This document shows, one piece after another, positions 20,055 through 29,883 of a stretch of 64,000 bases of DNA. Origin of the DNA: Lachnospiraceae bacterium Zagget2. Its GTDB lineage: Bacteria > Bacillota > Clostridia > Lachnospirales > Lachnospiraceae. The DNA lies in assembly GCA_001941045.1 (NCBI GenBank), contig MSHD01000033.1:30880-94879 (forward strand), read 5' to 3'. The position numbers and the translations under genes are program-made. How positions within the stretch are numbered: position 1 is the first letter of the stretch; each line of letters begins with the position of its first letter. The notes under the pieces were generated by a model that was not told the origin of the DNA, searched no databases, and saw only the letters and a program-made list of their open reading frames with translations.

Positions 20055-22712
20055 ATGGCACAAGTCAGGATTGGGGAACAGAAGATAAACAAAGGAGAAT
20101 TCTATTTTGTATCGGAGGCTTTGGGGGATGAACGTCTCGTAGCCCCATTCTTCGAGATGGAGGAAGCCTACTGGATCAATACGGAGGATTTCTATCAGAA
20201 GATGCGCCGCGCGCTTGAACTCGTGGCTCATGTGGAGGATATCCGGCTCTGGCCGGAGGACGGGGCGTATTCCAGCGAAGGCAGACTTAAGAAAATGGGG
20301 GAGAGGCTAAAGAAGGAAGCAGAGGGAAACGCATATCTGGAAGGAATATCCGGTACGCAGAAGCTGTTCTTTCTGTCCCGCTGCTGCAGCGAGGATTCTG
20401 ATGTCTTTTTCTTCCGAGCTGCGGTCAACGCTTTTGTGGGGGATAAGTATGTGAGCATCTGGACAGACCAGATGACAGGTGAGGTGCTGGCGCGGGAGCA
20501 GAGAAGGTGCGCATGGAAGCTGCGAAGACTGATTCTCGACCTCTATAACGTAACGAGTCGTCGGGGAGCGCATGTGGAGATCGGCGCTTCGGAAGACGGT
20601 CCGGACGCTCAGAGTGAAAATCAGGGCGTCCGGCGTCTGCGGGATCCGGAAGTCTGCCTGAAGGCATTTTATTATCTTATGCGTGGCTATTGTGAAAAAT
20701 ATTATCCGGACGCGTTCTCTTATAAGGATGTCCACCTGAACGACCTGATGCATCTGCCGATACGGGATTATCTTCCGGTAAACAAAGCGACGAGGAAAGA
20801 GCTCGGTTTGAAGCCGGTCACAGGAAAACGCTATTATGTCCGTGAGGATCGGGGGCAGGTCCGCTACTATCTTCTCTTTGAGGTGGAGGCTGGAAGGGCA
20901 GAGAACAGGGAGGTGGACATTCTCCGGAAGCTGTGGGAGGAGGACAATGACAGAACGCCGGACGCTATTATAAAATTCAGGGAGGAAATTCACTTAAATA
21001 ATGGCAGCAGCCATCTGGTATTCTCCCTGCCGTCCGCAGCGCTGGCGCTGAGCAGAAAGTTTCTGGCGGGGCGCAGCGTGACGGAAAAGGAGAAGCTTTT
21101 TGAGGATGCGCTGGACGCGGTGTCCTTCCTGCATAACAGCGAGCCGCCGCTGTATCATCGCGACATCTGGCCGGGAGCCTTTCTTGTGTGCCGGGTCAAA
21201 AACCGTTACAAGCTGTTCCTGGAGCACTTCGACTGCGTGAAGGACACGACGGCCGGCTACACAGAGTATGCAAAGGTTCGGAAGAATGAGGAGAAGACAG
21301 AGCGCGGACCGTATATCGCTCCGGAACGTCTGGGCTCGCAGGACAGCCCTGAGCATCCGGAAGCGTGGGAGAAGGCCGATCTCTATTCGCTGGGAAAGCT
21401 GGGGCTGTACATCCTGACAGGCGGGACGGATCTGAAGGATCTGGATCTCTATGAACAGGAAGCGCCCGGCTGCGTTGCCCGGATCCGCACCCTCTGTTCC
21501 GAAAATCCGGAGGATCGGGGAAGCCTGTCAGAAGAGGGGTCAGCAGAGAGTTTTGACCCGGGAGAGATGGACGAGGAGCAGAGAAATCAGTTTCTGCTGC
21601 AGCTTAACAGGATGCACAGACCTTTCCAGGGATACGAATTCCTGGAGCAGGACGGGGTGGTCAGGGAGCTGGGACGCGGCGGCTTTGGCTATGTCTATGA
21701 GGGAAGAGGCCGCGGAAATATCTTCTCCAACATATGCGCGGTTAAGGTCATCGGCTTCCGGGAATTTCCCGATGCCGGGGATGTGGAGGCGTTGGACCGG
21801 GAGATTCGCCTGCAGAGCACGCTGGCCTCCTCCTGCCGCAGAAATATTGTAGAAATTCTGGACGCGGCGGTACTGTATGTCTGCTTTGACCGCGATGGCA
21901 GGATCCGGCAGGTATCTGACAGGGAGAGGAAGGGCTGGCGCGTTTTCCAGTTTATCATGATGGAGAAGCTTCAGCCGGTGTTCGAGAAGGACAGAGGAGG
22001 AGCGCGGCTGACCGTGGACGCCCTGCGGTACTATGATGAGGAGAGTTTCCTCAAGTTCGCCCTGGACGTCGGGAACGCCGTGGAGACGGCGCACAGCCAT
22101 GTGGAGCTGTCGTCCCGGGAGGGACAGCCGGTGCTGCACAGGGACATCAAGCTGGAGAATGTATTCTACTCGGAAGGATACGACTTTTATAAGCTCGGCG
22201 ATTTTGGGCTGGCTCGGGTGTTGGAGGGCGGCTGCGCCAGCAGCAACGTGGGTACGGACGGTTATCGTGCGCCGGAGGTGGATTCGAACAGGGAGTATGA
22301 CCAGCGGGCGGATATCTATTCTTTTGGCATCCTGCTGTACCTGCTGCTCAACGATCTGAAATTCCCGGGGTCCGAAAGCTACAGGCCGAGATTTGGGGTG
22401 CAGTATCAGCCCGGGCATCCGTTGCCGGCTCCGGCTCATGGCTCCGCCAGACTGCAGCGGATCGTGTGCAAGGCCTGCAGCTTTGAGGAGGAGGAGCGCT
22501 ACGCCACCATCGGGGAGATGCTGGAGGAGCTGCGCAGGGCAGGAAAAAAGGAAAAGACAACACGGAAGAGAGTAGAGACAGAGCGGGAACAGGAGGCAGA
22601 GAATGCGTTGGATGCAGGCGCGCCGGAGCTGAGAATGCCCATGAGGCTGCGCGCCTCTGACGGCGTACGATCGTCAGAAGAAGGAACAGGGGGACAACAG
22701 TATGCACAGTGA
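20055..22712 (+). CDS. Dual kinase protein: N-terminal degenerate kinase domain + C-terminal canonical Ser/Thr kinase
   Basis: N-terminal half HRDIWPGAFLV, LEHFDCVKD (degenerate), APERL; C-terminal half LGRGGFGYVYEG, CAVKVIG, HRDIKLENVFY, GDFGLARVL, APEVD. Confidence 0.85.
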   Translation: MAQVRIGEQKINKGEFYFVSEALGDERLVAPFFEMEEAYWINTEDFYQKMRRALELVAHVEDIRLWPEDGAYSSEGRLKKMGERLKKEAEGNAYLEGISGTQKLFFLSRCCSEDSDVFFFRAAVNAFVGDKYVSIWTDQMTGEVLAREQRRCAWKLRRLILDLYNVTSRRGAHVEIGASEDGPDAQSENQGVRRLRDPEVCLKAFYYLMRGYCEKYYPDAFSYKDVHLNDLMHLPIRDYLPVNKATRKELGLKPVTGKRYYVREDRGQVRYYLLFEVEAGRAENREVDILRKLWEEDNDRTPDAIIKFREEIHLNNGSSHLVFSLPSAALALSRKFLAGRSVTEKEKLFEDALDAVSFLHNSEPPLYHRDIWPGAFLVCRVKNRYKLFLEHFDCVKDTTAGYTEYAKVRKNEEKTERGPYIAPERLGSQDSPEHPEAWEKADLYSLGKLGLYILTGGTDLKDLDLYEQEAPGCVARIRTLCSENPEDRGSLSEEGSAESFDPGEMDEEQRNQFLLQLNRMHRPFQGYEFLEQDGVVRELGRGGFGYVYEGRGRGNIFSNICAVKVIGFREFPDAGDVEALDREIRLQSTLASSCRRNIVEILDAAVLYVCFDRDGRIRQVSDRERKGWRVFQFIMMEKLQPVFEKDRGGARLTVDALRYYDEESFLKFALDVGNAVETAHSHVELSSREGQPVLHRDIKLENVFYSEGYDFYKLGDFGLARVLEGGCASSNVGTDGYRAPEVDSNREYDQRADIYSFGILLYLLLNDLKFPGSESYRPRFGVQYQPGHPLPAPAHGSARLQRIVCKACSFEEEERYATIGEMLEELRRAGKKEKTTRKRVETEREQEAENALDAGAPELRMPMRLRASDGVRSSEEGTGGQQYAQ

Positions 22713-23961
22713 AATTGAAAAACAGGAAAGGGACACGATCCTGCGCTGGCTTGGCGAGCAGGAGACCTTCTTCCCCGAATACCGGCCGGTATGGGAGGAG
22801 GACGGATACCGCGAGCTCTACCGGGACGATTACGGGATCGTCTATGATCTGCAGTACCGGGACGGCAGGACAGGCTGCGACTGTGTGCTCCGTGTAACTG
22901 GCTTTCGGGATTATTTGTTTTCTTTTAAGATGAGCAGGCTGGAAGAAGAGATGGAGAAGCGAAAGGAATGGACGGCACTTCATCCGGGCGAGGCCGTGGC
23001 AGTGAGGGAGACGGCAAGTCTGCCATATAAGGATGGAGAACGAATGATCTGCTTTCAGTTAACCGAAAGGCAGCAGCCTGTGCTCAGATGGAACGGGGAT
23101 ACGCCGTGGCTGACGGTGGACAGGCTGCGCCATTTTGACGAGGATGAATTCCTGCGCTTCGCGATTGATATTGGCAGCGCCGCTCTGGACTGGCCGGAGT
23201 CAATCTACAGTCACAATGAACTGTGCCTGGAAAATACATTTTATGACAGGGTTCATCACCGATACCTGATCGGAAATTTTGGCGATGCGCATGAGTCCGA
23301 TTGGGAAAAGGAGAAGAAGTTCCGGGAGATAGAGGACAGAGCAGACGAATTTCTGGGTCTGTATGGAGGGGGTGGCGAGCATTATTACTTCGCAGTCATG
23401 CTGTACCAGCTGCTGAATGACCTGAAACTTCCTGGTCTGGAAGAGGGCTGGATCGACCTGTCGCAGCCGCCCGCTCACGGAGGGAAGAGACTGCAGGAGA
23501 TTGTGCTGAAAGCCTGCCAATATACGAGAAGTTCCCGCCCGACCATAGGGGAAGTGCTGATTGAGCTGAAAAGCTGGAAGGAGGAGCGGGAGCGGCTGAA
23601 GGAGAAACGGACGGATACCTTCGGGCGCGCGCAGCTTTTGTATCGGCAGCAGGATTATGAGAACGCCGCGCTTCTCTGGTTCCTCTATGCGGAGGAAGGG
23701 GACGCGGAAGCACAGGGCCTGATGGGCTGGCTGTACGCCAATGGCCTGGGCGTGGAGGAGAACGCGGCGAGTGCGTTCCGGTGGTATCAGAAAGCAGCTG
23801 CGCAGAGCGATATGGACGCGGCTTTCAATCTGGGCGTGCTGTACGAGACGGGACGCGGCGTGGAGAGGGATTACAGCCTTGCCGTGAACTGGTACTCTGC
23901 CGCAGCGGCGCTCGGAGATTCGCAGGCGGAGGCGCGTGCCCGCGTATTGTCGACAATATGA
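22702..23961 (+). CDS. Pseudokinase with C-terminal Sel1 repeats
   Basis: HNELCLENTFY replaces HRDIKLEN; GNFGDAHE replaces GDFGLA; degenerate Gly loop YRDDYGIVYD; AQGLMGWLYANGLGVEENAASAFRWYQKAAAQ Sel1. Confidence 0.8.
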   Translation: MHSEIEKQERDTILRWLGEQETFFPEYRPVWEEDGYRELYRDDYGIVYDLQYRDGRTGCDCVLRVTGFRDYLFSFKMSRLEEEMEKRKEWTALHPGEAVAVRETASLPYKDGERMICFQLTERQQPVLRWNGDTPWLTVDRLRHFDEDEFLRFAIDIGSAALDWPESIYSHNELCLENTFYDRVHHRYLIGNFGDAHESDWEKEKKFREIEDRADEFLGLYGGGGEHYYFAVMLYQLLNDLKLPGLEEGWIDLSQPPAHGGKRLQEIVLKACQYTRSSRPTIGEVLIELKSWKEERERLKEKRTDTFGRAQLLYRQQDYENAALLWFLYAEEGDAEAQGLMGWLYANGLGVEENAASAFRWYQKAAAQSDMDAAFNLGVLYETGRGVERDYSLAVNWYSAAAALGDSQAEARARVLSTI

Positions 23962-23988
23962 TAATTTGCAGAGGAGAGAGGGCGTTTT

Positions 23989-25710
23989 ATGCGTGAAGAG
24001 CTGAGCAAAAGCAGCAGAGATCAGATTCTGCGCAGACTGAATGAGGAGAGATTGCCATTCCCGCGCTTTGCGTTTGCGAGGGAAGAAGAGGGTACCGGTA
24101 TGCGTGAGCTAGGGAGGGGAAGCTTCGGCATCACCTATGTGGGAGAGGGCAGAGATTCCCTCTCAGGCCTCACGCGCGCGGTCAAGGTACTCGGATTTCA
24201 GCAGGAAATAGACCCTGCCGAGATTCCGAAGATCAAAAGAGAGATCGAGCTACAGATAAGGCTTTTCTCCCGCTGTGGGCGCTATATTGTCAATATATTT
24301 GACGCGGGAAGTCTGTATGTCAGGCTGGATGAGGATGGTTCGCTGCTCAAGATTGTCGATCCGGCCGGGGCTGACATCGAATAGAAAGAGGACTATCGCT
24401 ATCTTCAGTTCATCAGCATGGAAAAGCTTGAGCCGGTGCTCCGGGGACACAGCCAGGACCCGCAGCTGACGATCGACGCGCTGCGAAGCAGTGACGAGGA
24501 CGAGGTGATAAAATTTGCGCTGCACATCGGGAGCGCACTGGAGGCGGCGCATCAGGAGAACATTCTGCACAGGGATATCAAGCTGGAAAATATTTTTTAT
24601 TCGGAGAGTACGGACAGCTATAAGCTGGGAGACTTCGGCCTGGCGAAGCTGGCCGAGGGAGGGACGACCAAGAGCAGGGTGGGAACCGGACCCTATCAGG
24701 CGCCTGAGGTGGATAATGTACATCGGTATGATCAGAGGGCGGATATCTACTCCTTCGGAATTACCCTCTACCGCCTGCTCAACGAGCTGAACTTTCCGGG
24801 TTCCGGACCGCTGAAATTCAGCAGAGAGGTCAAGCACAACCGGGACAGTCCGCTCCCGGAGCCGGCGCATGGATCCGACAGACTGAAACGGATCGTGTGC
24901 AGAGCCTGCAGCTTCCGACCGGAGGAACGTTACCAGACGATGACGGAGTTGCTGGACGCGCTTCGGACAGTGGACGCCACGTCGCGGCCGGAGCCGGAGG
25001 AGATCCTGATCAGTCGCTATGAGGCGTCGGAAAAGAAAGCGGAGCCGGAGGAGACGCTGAGCGTCGGAACAGGGGGCGCGGAGGAGGAAGGAAGAGAGCA
25101 GGAGCTTCTTAAGCATCTGCAAACATACGAGCAGTAGGCAGGACGCTGGAAGGAGGAAAGAAAGGAGCAGGAGGAAGCGCGGCGCCAGGAAGAGGAACGA
25201 GAGAGGAAAGAGAAAGAAGCGCGCCAGGAAGAGAGGAGAAAGCAGGAGGAGGAAGCGCGGCGCTTGAGAGAGGAGAAAAGAGAGCGGGAGGAAGAAGTGC
25301 GCCGGAAGGAGTGGAGAAAGCTGAAGGAAGAGGAGTTCTACAAAGAGAGAAGAGAGCAGCGGAAGGGTCGGCGCATCTGCGGCGCGTTGATGTTTGCGGC
25401 AGCGCTGATCGAGCTTTTCCTTCTGGTCGGTCATGAGACGCTGGGGATTTCCGGGCCTCTGGTGGGCGAGAATCTGTACTGGCTTGTCCTTCTGATCGGC
25501 TATGCCGGCCTGGTCCTGTATGTGAAGGACTTCAAAGCCACAGCGCTCAATGCGCATCTTGTAGTAAGCGTTCCCTTTGTGATGATTGTTTTGGGAATTA
25601 TTTTGTCTGTAAACAGTATCGTTAAGATTGTGGACGTGCCGGATATCCTGACGCAGCTGCATTTCGCGCGTACCGGACTGGTCAGTCTGCTGATTTTCTT
25701 TATCTGTTAG
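23989..25710 (+). pseudogene. Ser/Thr kinase with charged coiled-coil linker and C-terminal TM segments, interrupted by two in-frame TAG codons (24382-24384, 25135-25137)
   Basis: Segments 23989-24384, 24385-25137 and 25138-25710 are in one frame; LGRGSFGITYVGEGR, HRDIKLENIFY, GDFGLAKLAEGG; no frameshift over about 574 codons. Confidence 0.75.
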
Positions 25711-25733
25711 ATGCAAAAAGGAGGAAAAACAGG

Positions 25734-26471
25734 ATGGATCGAGAGAAAAAAGAGCAACTGATGGATGCGTTTCGCCGCTTTCAGATGGGCGAGAACGAGG
25801 CCTTTAACGAGGTGTACAGCCTGACGCAGAAGCTTGTACGCTACGTCGCCTGGTCTGTCTGCCATGATTGGGAACTGGCGGAGGACGCGCTGCAGGAGAC
25901 GTATATTTCCATCATACAGTATAAGGACAGGCTGGAAAATCTGGAGGCGATCGAGGGCTGGATCGGAAGAATCGCGGGCAATAAGGTGCGGGATATGTGG
26001 AGAAAAAATGCAAAGACGACGCTGCTCTCTGAGGAGGAGCAGTTCCTGTTCGACGAGCAGGAGGAGCCGGATGTGCTGAAGCTGCCGTGGGAGGCCGCGG
26101 ACAGCAGGGAGACGCAGCGGCTGATCCGCGACATCCTGGATCGGCTCCCCGAGGAGCAACGGCTCGTGCTGACGGAGTGCGAGTACAATGGCCTGAAGGT
26201 GCGCGAGGTGGCGGAATACTATGGCGTCCCGGAGGGAACGGTGAAGACCTGGCGCAGGAAAGCGAAGGCCGCGGTGAAGGCGGAGGTGGAGCGCCTGTAC
26301 CGGGAAGAGGATACGAGGCTCTACACGGTGCTCGAGGATATGGCGATCTACTGGGCGATCCATTTTGCAGTTCTGGAGACGGAGGAGAGAGAGATGCCGG
26401 CGAAGGTCGCGCAGTGCCTTGCATCTCTGGAGAGGGAAAAGACGCCGGAGCGGGAGCGTCTGCTGCACTGA
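25734..26471 (+). CDS. ECF-type RNA polymerase sigma factor with C-terminal extension
   Basis: Region 2 (AFNEVYSLTQKLVRYVAWSVCHDWELAEDALQETYISIIQY, WIGRIAGNKVRDMWRK), region 4 (LDRLPEEQRLVLTECEYNGLKVREVAEYYGVPEGTVKTWRRKAKAAVK). Confidence 0.9.
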   Translation: MDREKKEQLMDAFRRFQMGENEAFNEVYSLTQKLVRYVAWSVCHDWELAEDALQETYISIIQYKDRLENLEAIEGWIGRIAGNKVRDMWRKNAKTTLLSEEEQFLFDEQEEPDVLKLPWEAADSRETQRLIRDILDRLPEEQRLVLTECEYNGLKVREVAEYYGVPEGTVKTWRRKAKAAVKAEVERLYREEDTRLYTVLEDMAIYWAIHFAVLETEEREMPAKVAQCLASLEREKTPERERLLH

Positions 26472-26496
26472 CAGGAAGGCTCAGGAGGGAAAAAGC

Positions 26497-29400
26497 GTGG
26501 AACAGTCAAGGCTTGCGAAAAAAATGGAGAGCTACGCGCAGCTTTATGTGCGAAGCGACCGGGGAGGGGCGCTTCCGACGCCCCTGTCGGAGGGCTATAT
26601 TCTGTATGTGATCATGCGCTTCGCAGATCCGGAACCGCTGAAGGAGGATCTGGCTGTCTGCGGGGCGGAGGAACTCGACGGACTTCGCAGACGGCTCGCG
26701 GAAGACAGACCCTTTACCGTGACGAGACTCGAATTTCGGGAAATGCTGAATAAAGCGCCCGCCCCGGGCAGGGAGGACGACGAGCGCTACAGGCGCGTGA
26801 TCGTGAGGATGGCGCAGAAAAAGGCTGTGGAGCGGGGGCAGGAGAAGGTCACCATCGACTGTTATCTTGACGCGATCCTGGGAAATCCGGACGCGCTGGT
26901 GCGGAGGATTCTGCGCCGCTCTGTGCCGACTCCCGTTCCCGCGCCTGCGTCTGTACCGCTCCCCGATATGGGATGCATGAAAGCGTTTTTTTCCTTTTCC
27001 GGCGAAAAGCAGAGGCTCCGGAAAAGCCTGCGCGGACGGATCATCGGGCAGGACGAGGCCGTGGACGCTTTTGCCGATGGAATCCTCGCCTCCCGGATGT
27101 TTCAGGAGGAGGGAAATGTGAGGCCGAAGGGGCTTTTCGTTTTCGCTGGCCCTCCCGGCGTGGGGAAGACTCTGCTGGCTGTGGAGGGCGCGCGGGAACT
27201 CGGCATACCGGTCCGGCGTTTTGACATGAGCGAGTACGCCCACAGCGAGTCCTATGTGGGGCTGACTGGGAGCGATAAGGTGTGGAAGGGTGCGGAGAGA
27301 GGCAGCCTGACCTCCTTCGTGGAGGACTGCGCCGAACAGAAGAAGGAGTGCTTTCTGATTTTTGATGAGATTGAGAAGGCGCACCCGAACACGATCCATT
27401 TGTTCCTGCAGATTCTCGACGCGGGGCGGCTGACGGACGCTTTCACGAAGCGGACCGTCTCCTTTGGCAATTCCTTTATTGTGTTTACGACGAATGCGGG
27501 CAGGAGCCTGTATGAGGAGGGAAAGCAGCCGGCGAAGAACCTGGCGAAATCCGTGATCATGGACGCGCTGCGAAACGATATCAATCCCGCGACGGGCGAA
27601 GCCTTTTTCCCGGAAGCGATCTGCTCCCGGCTCGGCACAGGCTGTGTCGCGATGTTCCGGCATTTGTCGGTCTACGATCTTGTCTGCATCGAGGTCGCGG
27701 AGATGAATCGCTACGCGCGGATGTTTCAGCGCAGCTATGGGCCGGAGGTCGTTGTAGACGAGCAGATTCCCTTCCTGCTTCTCTTGCGCCTCGGCGGGGA
27801 GTGCGACGCGAGGACCTTTCGTGCGGAGGGAGAGCGCTTCATCAAAAACGAACTTTTCGCGCTGGCAGAGACAGCCAGCGAGTCGAAGGTCGTGTGCTCC
27901 CTGAAAAAGAATAACCGGATCCATTTCAAGGTACACGAAAACAGCCGCCGGGAGCTCGCGCGCCTGCTCAGCGGCACGCAGGAAAAGGAGAGCATCCTGC
28001 TGGTTTCCGAGAACAGCGGGAACCTGGAGGAATGCGGGAAGCTGCTGGAGGGCGGCGCGTACAATATCGTCCCCGCCGACAGCTACCGCAGAGCTGCGGA
28101 AATCATAAGGGAGGGGGAGATCTGCCCGGCCGTGCTGCTCGTGGATCTGCCCGACGAGGAGATCCTGGAGGGGACGAGGCGTTTTGTCGACCGTTCGCCG
28201 CTTCGCGCAAGCTTTTATGATTCCTTCCTCCATTTTCTGGAAAACGCGGCTGCGGAGCTGCCCGGGACGTCGATCTATGTCCTGATGTTTGAGGGCTGCT
28301 ATGACCCCGCTGACCTGGAGCGGGAGCTCTCCTGCCGGGGTGTGGCGGGTCTGATCGACGTGCGGAACCGAAGACAGATCGCGGCGGAGATCTACGGCTG
28401 TATCGAGAGAAACCGCATGGGCCAGATCGCGCACCGCTTTGCCCGGGAGAAGAAGGGGTTGTCCTTTACGACCTCACCGAACGATGAGAACGGGGAGCTG
28501 GCGATCCGCCTGCGCGGCTTTCGGGTGGAGACGCTGGTGTCGGGGAGTGACAGCGACGCGCTGCTCTCTGACGAGCGGATGCCCTCGGTTACCTTCGACG
28601 ACTACATCGGTGGTGAAACGGTTAAAAATGAAGTGAGGGCCTTTGTCAGCTACCTTAAAAACCCGGGGAAATACAGGAACAGGGGTGATGCGCAGCCTCG
28701 TGGGATCCTGCTGTATGGCCCGCCCGGTAAGGGCAAGACCTTTTTCGCGAAGGCGTTGGCGCATGAGGCCGACGTGCCTTTTTTCCCGGCCAATGGCAGC
28801 AGCTTTATCGATCAGTACGCAGGAAGCGACCCGAAGGCGATCCGCGAGCTCTTCCACAAGGCCCGCAAGTATGCGCCGTCCATCATTTTCATCGATGAGA
28901 TCGACGCGATCGCGGGGAGGAGGACCGGCGAGTACCGGGCGGCGGAGGAGACGTTGAATATGCTCCTGTCAGAGCTGGACGGCTTTGACGCGGACGGCGG
29001 CAGGCCGGTCTTCTTCGTCGCCGCGACGAACTATGGGATAGACCAGAATTCCGCAACGGCGCTGGATCCGGCGCTGGTCCGGAGGTTTACAAAGACGATC
29101 TATGTGGGCGAGCCGTCCTGGGAGGAGCGTCGGGAATTTATCAGAAGGAGCGTCGAAAAATATCCGGGTGCTTTGAACGCTGCGGAGCTGGACGGACTGG
29201 CGGCCAGAAGTGCCGGACTGAACTACAGTGGCCTTAAGAATATCGTGGAGGCTGCTGCGCGCGAAGCGCAGAACCGCGAGGCTGCGGTCACGGCGAAGCT
29301 GCTGGATGACGCGTTAGAAACCTGGCTCTTCGGGGAGAAGAAGGTCTGGGACGCGGTGGCTATGGAGCGCAGCGCCTGGCACGAGGCCGGCCATGCCTTA

Positions 29401-29883
29401 ATCTACCGGAACGCGGGCCGTACGCCGGAGTATATCACGATCGAGGCGCGGGGTAATTACGGCGGCTATGTCATGTCAGCGGAGCCTGATGAGGGAACGG
29501 TGACGAGGGAGGCGCTTCGCACGCAGATCCGGGCCAGCCTGGCCGGCAGGGCGGCGGAGCTGCTCCGCTATGGGAAGGAGGCGGGGCTCTCCGTTGGTCC
29601 GGCCGAGGACTTCCGGCAGGCGGGAGCTCTGATCAGTGCCTATGTCTGCGAATACGGGATGGACGAGCGGCTGGGTCTGATCTATGTGCCGGATTTGCAG
29701 CATCCGCCGGAGGAGGTCCGGAAGCGGATCAACGAGCTGATGAATGAATTTCTGGAGGAGACGATTCATGAGCTCGAGGGCGTGAAGGACGCGCTGCAGC
29801 GGCTCGCCGATGCGCTGCTTCGGAAAAACAGGATGAATGCCCGCGAGATCGAGGAGGTTCTGGGGGAAGCGAAGCATGTATGA
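26497..29883 (+). CDS. Fusion ATPase-protease: ClpA/B-type AAA+ - receiver-like linker - FtsH-type AAA+ - M41 metalloprotease
   Basis: GTG start at 26497 with RBS AGGAGGGA; Walker A GPPGVGKT and GPPGKGKT; Walker B LIFDEIEKAHP and IIFIDEIDAIAG; HEAGH zinc site; PAEDFRQAG third-ligand region. Confidence 0.88.
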   Translation: MEQSRLAKKMESYAQLYVRSDRGGALPTPLSEGYILYVIMRFADPEPLKEDLAVCGAEELDGLRRRLAEDRPFTVTRLEFREMLNKAPAPGREDDERYRRVIVRMAQKKAVERGQEKVTIDCYLDAILGNPDALVRRILRRSVPTPVPAPASVPLPDMGCMKAFFSFSGEKQRLRKSLRGRIIGQDEAVDAFADGILASRMFQEEGNVRPKGLFVFAGPPGVGKTLLAVEGARELGIPVRRFDMSEYAHSESYVGLTGSDKVWKGAERGSLTSFVEDCAEQKKECFLIFDEIEKAHPNTIHLFLQILDAGRLTDAFTKRTVSFGNSFIVFTTNAGRSLYEEGKQPAKNLAKSVIMDALRNDINPATGEAFFPEAICSRLGTGCVAMFRHLSVYDLVCIEVAEMNRYARMFQRSYGPEVVVDEQIPFLLLLRLGGECDARTFRAEGERFIKNELFALAETASESKVVCSLKKNNRIHFKVHENSRRELARLLSGTQEKESILLVSENSGNLEECGKLLEGGAYNIVPADSYRRAAEIIREGEICPAVLLVDLPDEEILEGTRRFVDRSPLRASFYDSFLHFLENAAAELPGTSIYVLMFEGCYDPADLERELSCRGVAGLIDVRNRRQIAAEIYGCIERNRMGQIAHRFAREKKGLSFTTSPNDENGELAIRLRGFRVETLVSGSDSDALLSDERMPSVTFDDYIGGETVKNEVRAFVSYLKNPGKYRNRGDAQPRGILLYGPPGKGKTFFAKALAHEADVPFFPANGSSFIDQYAGSDPKAIRELFHKARKYAPSIIFIDEIDAIAGRRTGEYRAAEETLNMLLSELDGFDADGGRPVFFVAATNYGIDQNSATALDPALVRRFTKTIYVGEPSWEERREFIRRSVEKYPGALNAAELDGLAARSAGLNYSGLKNIVEAAAREAQNREAAVTAKLLDDALETWLFGEKKVWDAVAMERSAWHEAGHALIYRNAGRTPEYITIEARGNYGGYVMSAEPDEGTVTREALRTQIRASLAGRAAELLRYGKEAGLSVGPAEDFRQAGALISAYVCEYGMDERLGLIYVPDLQHPPEEVRKRINELMNEFLEETIHELEGVKDALQRLADALLRKNRMNAREIEEVLGEAKHV

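Noticed and set aside
23989-25710. Genome-wide recoding of TAG as a sense codon
   Set aside because: TAG ends several intact genes in the same island (18717, 32879, 37688, 38591, 42429), so global recoding is unlikely; only local readthrough or nonsense mutation remains.
26506-28434. 642-aa minus-strand ORF opposite the AAA+ fusion
   Set aside because: Shadow ORF: antisense to a strongly supported coding region, no motifs.
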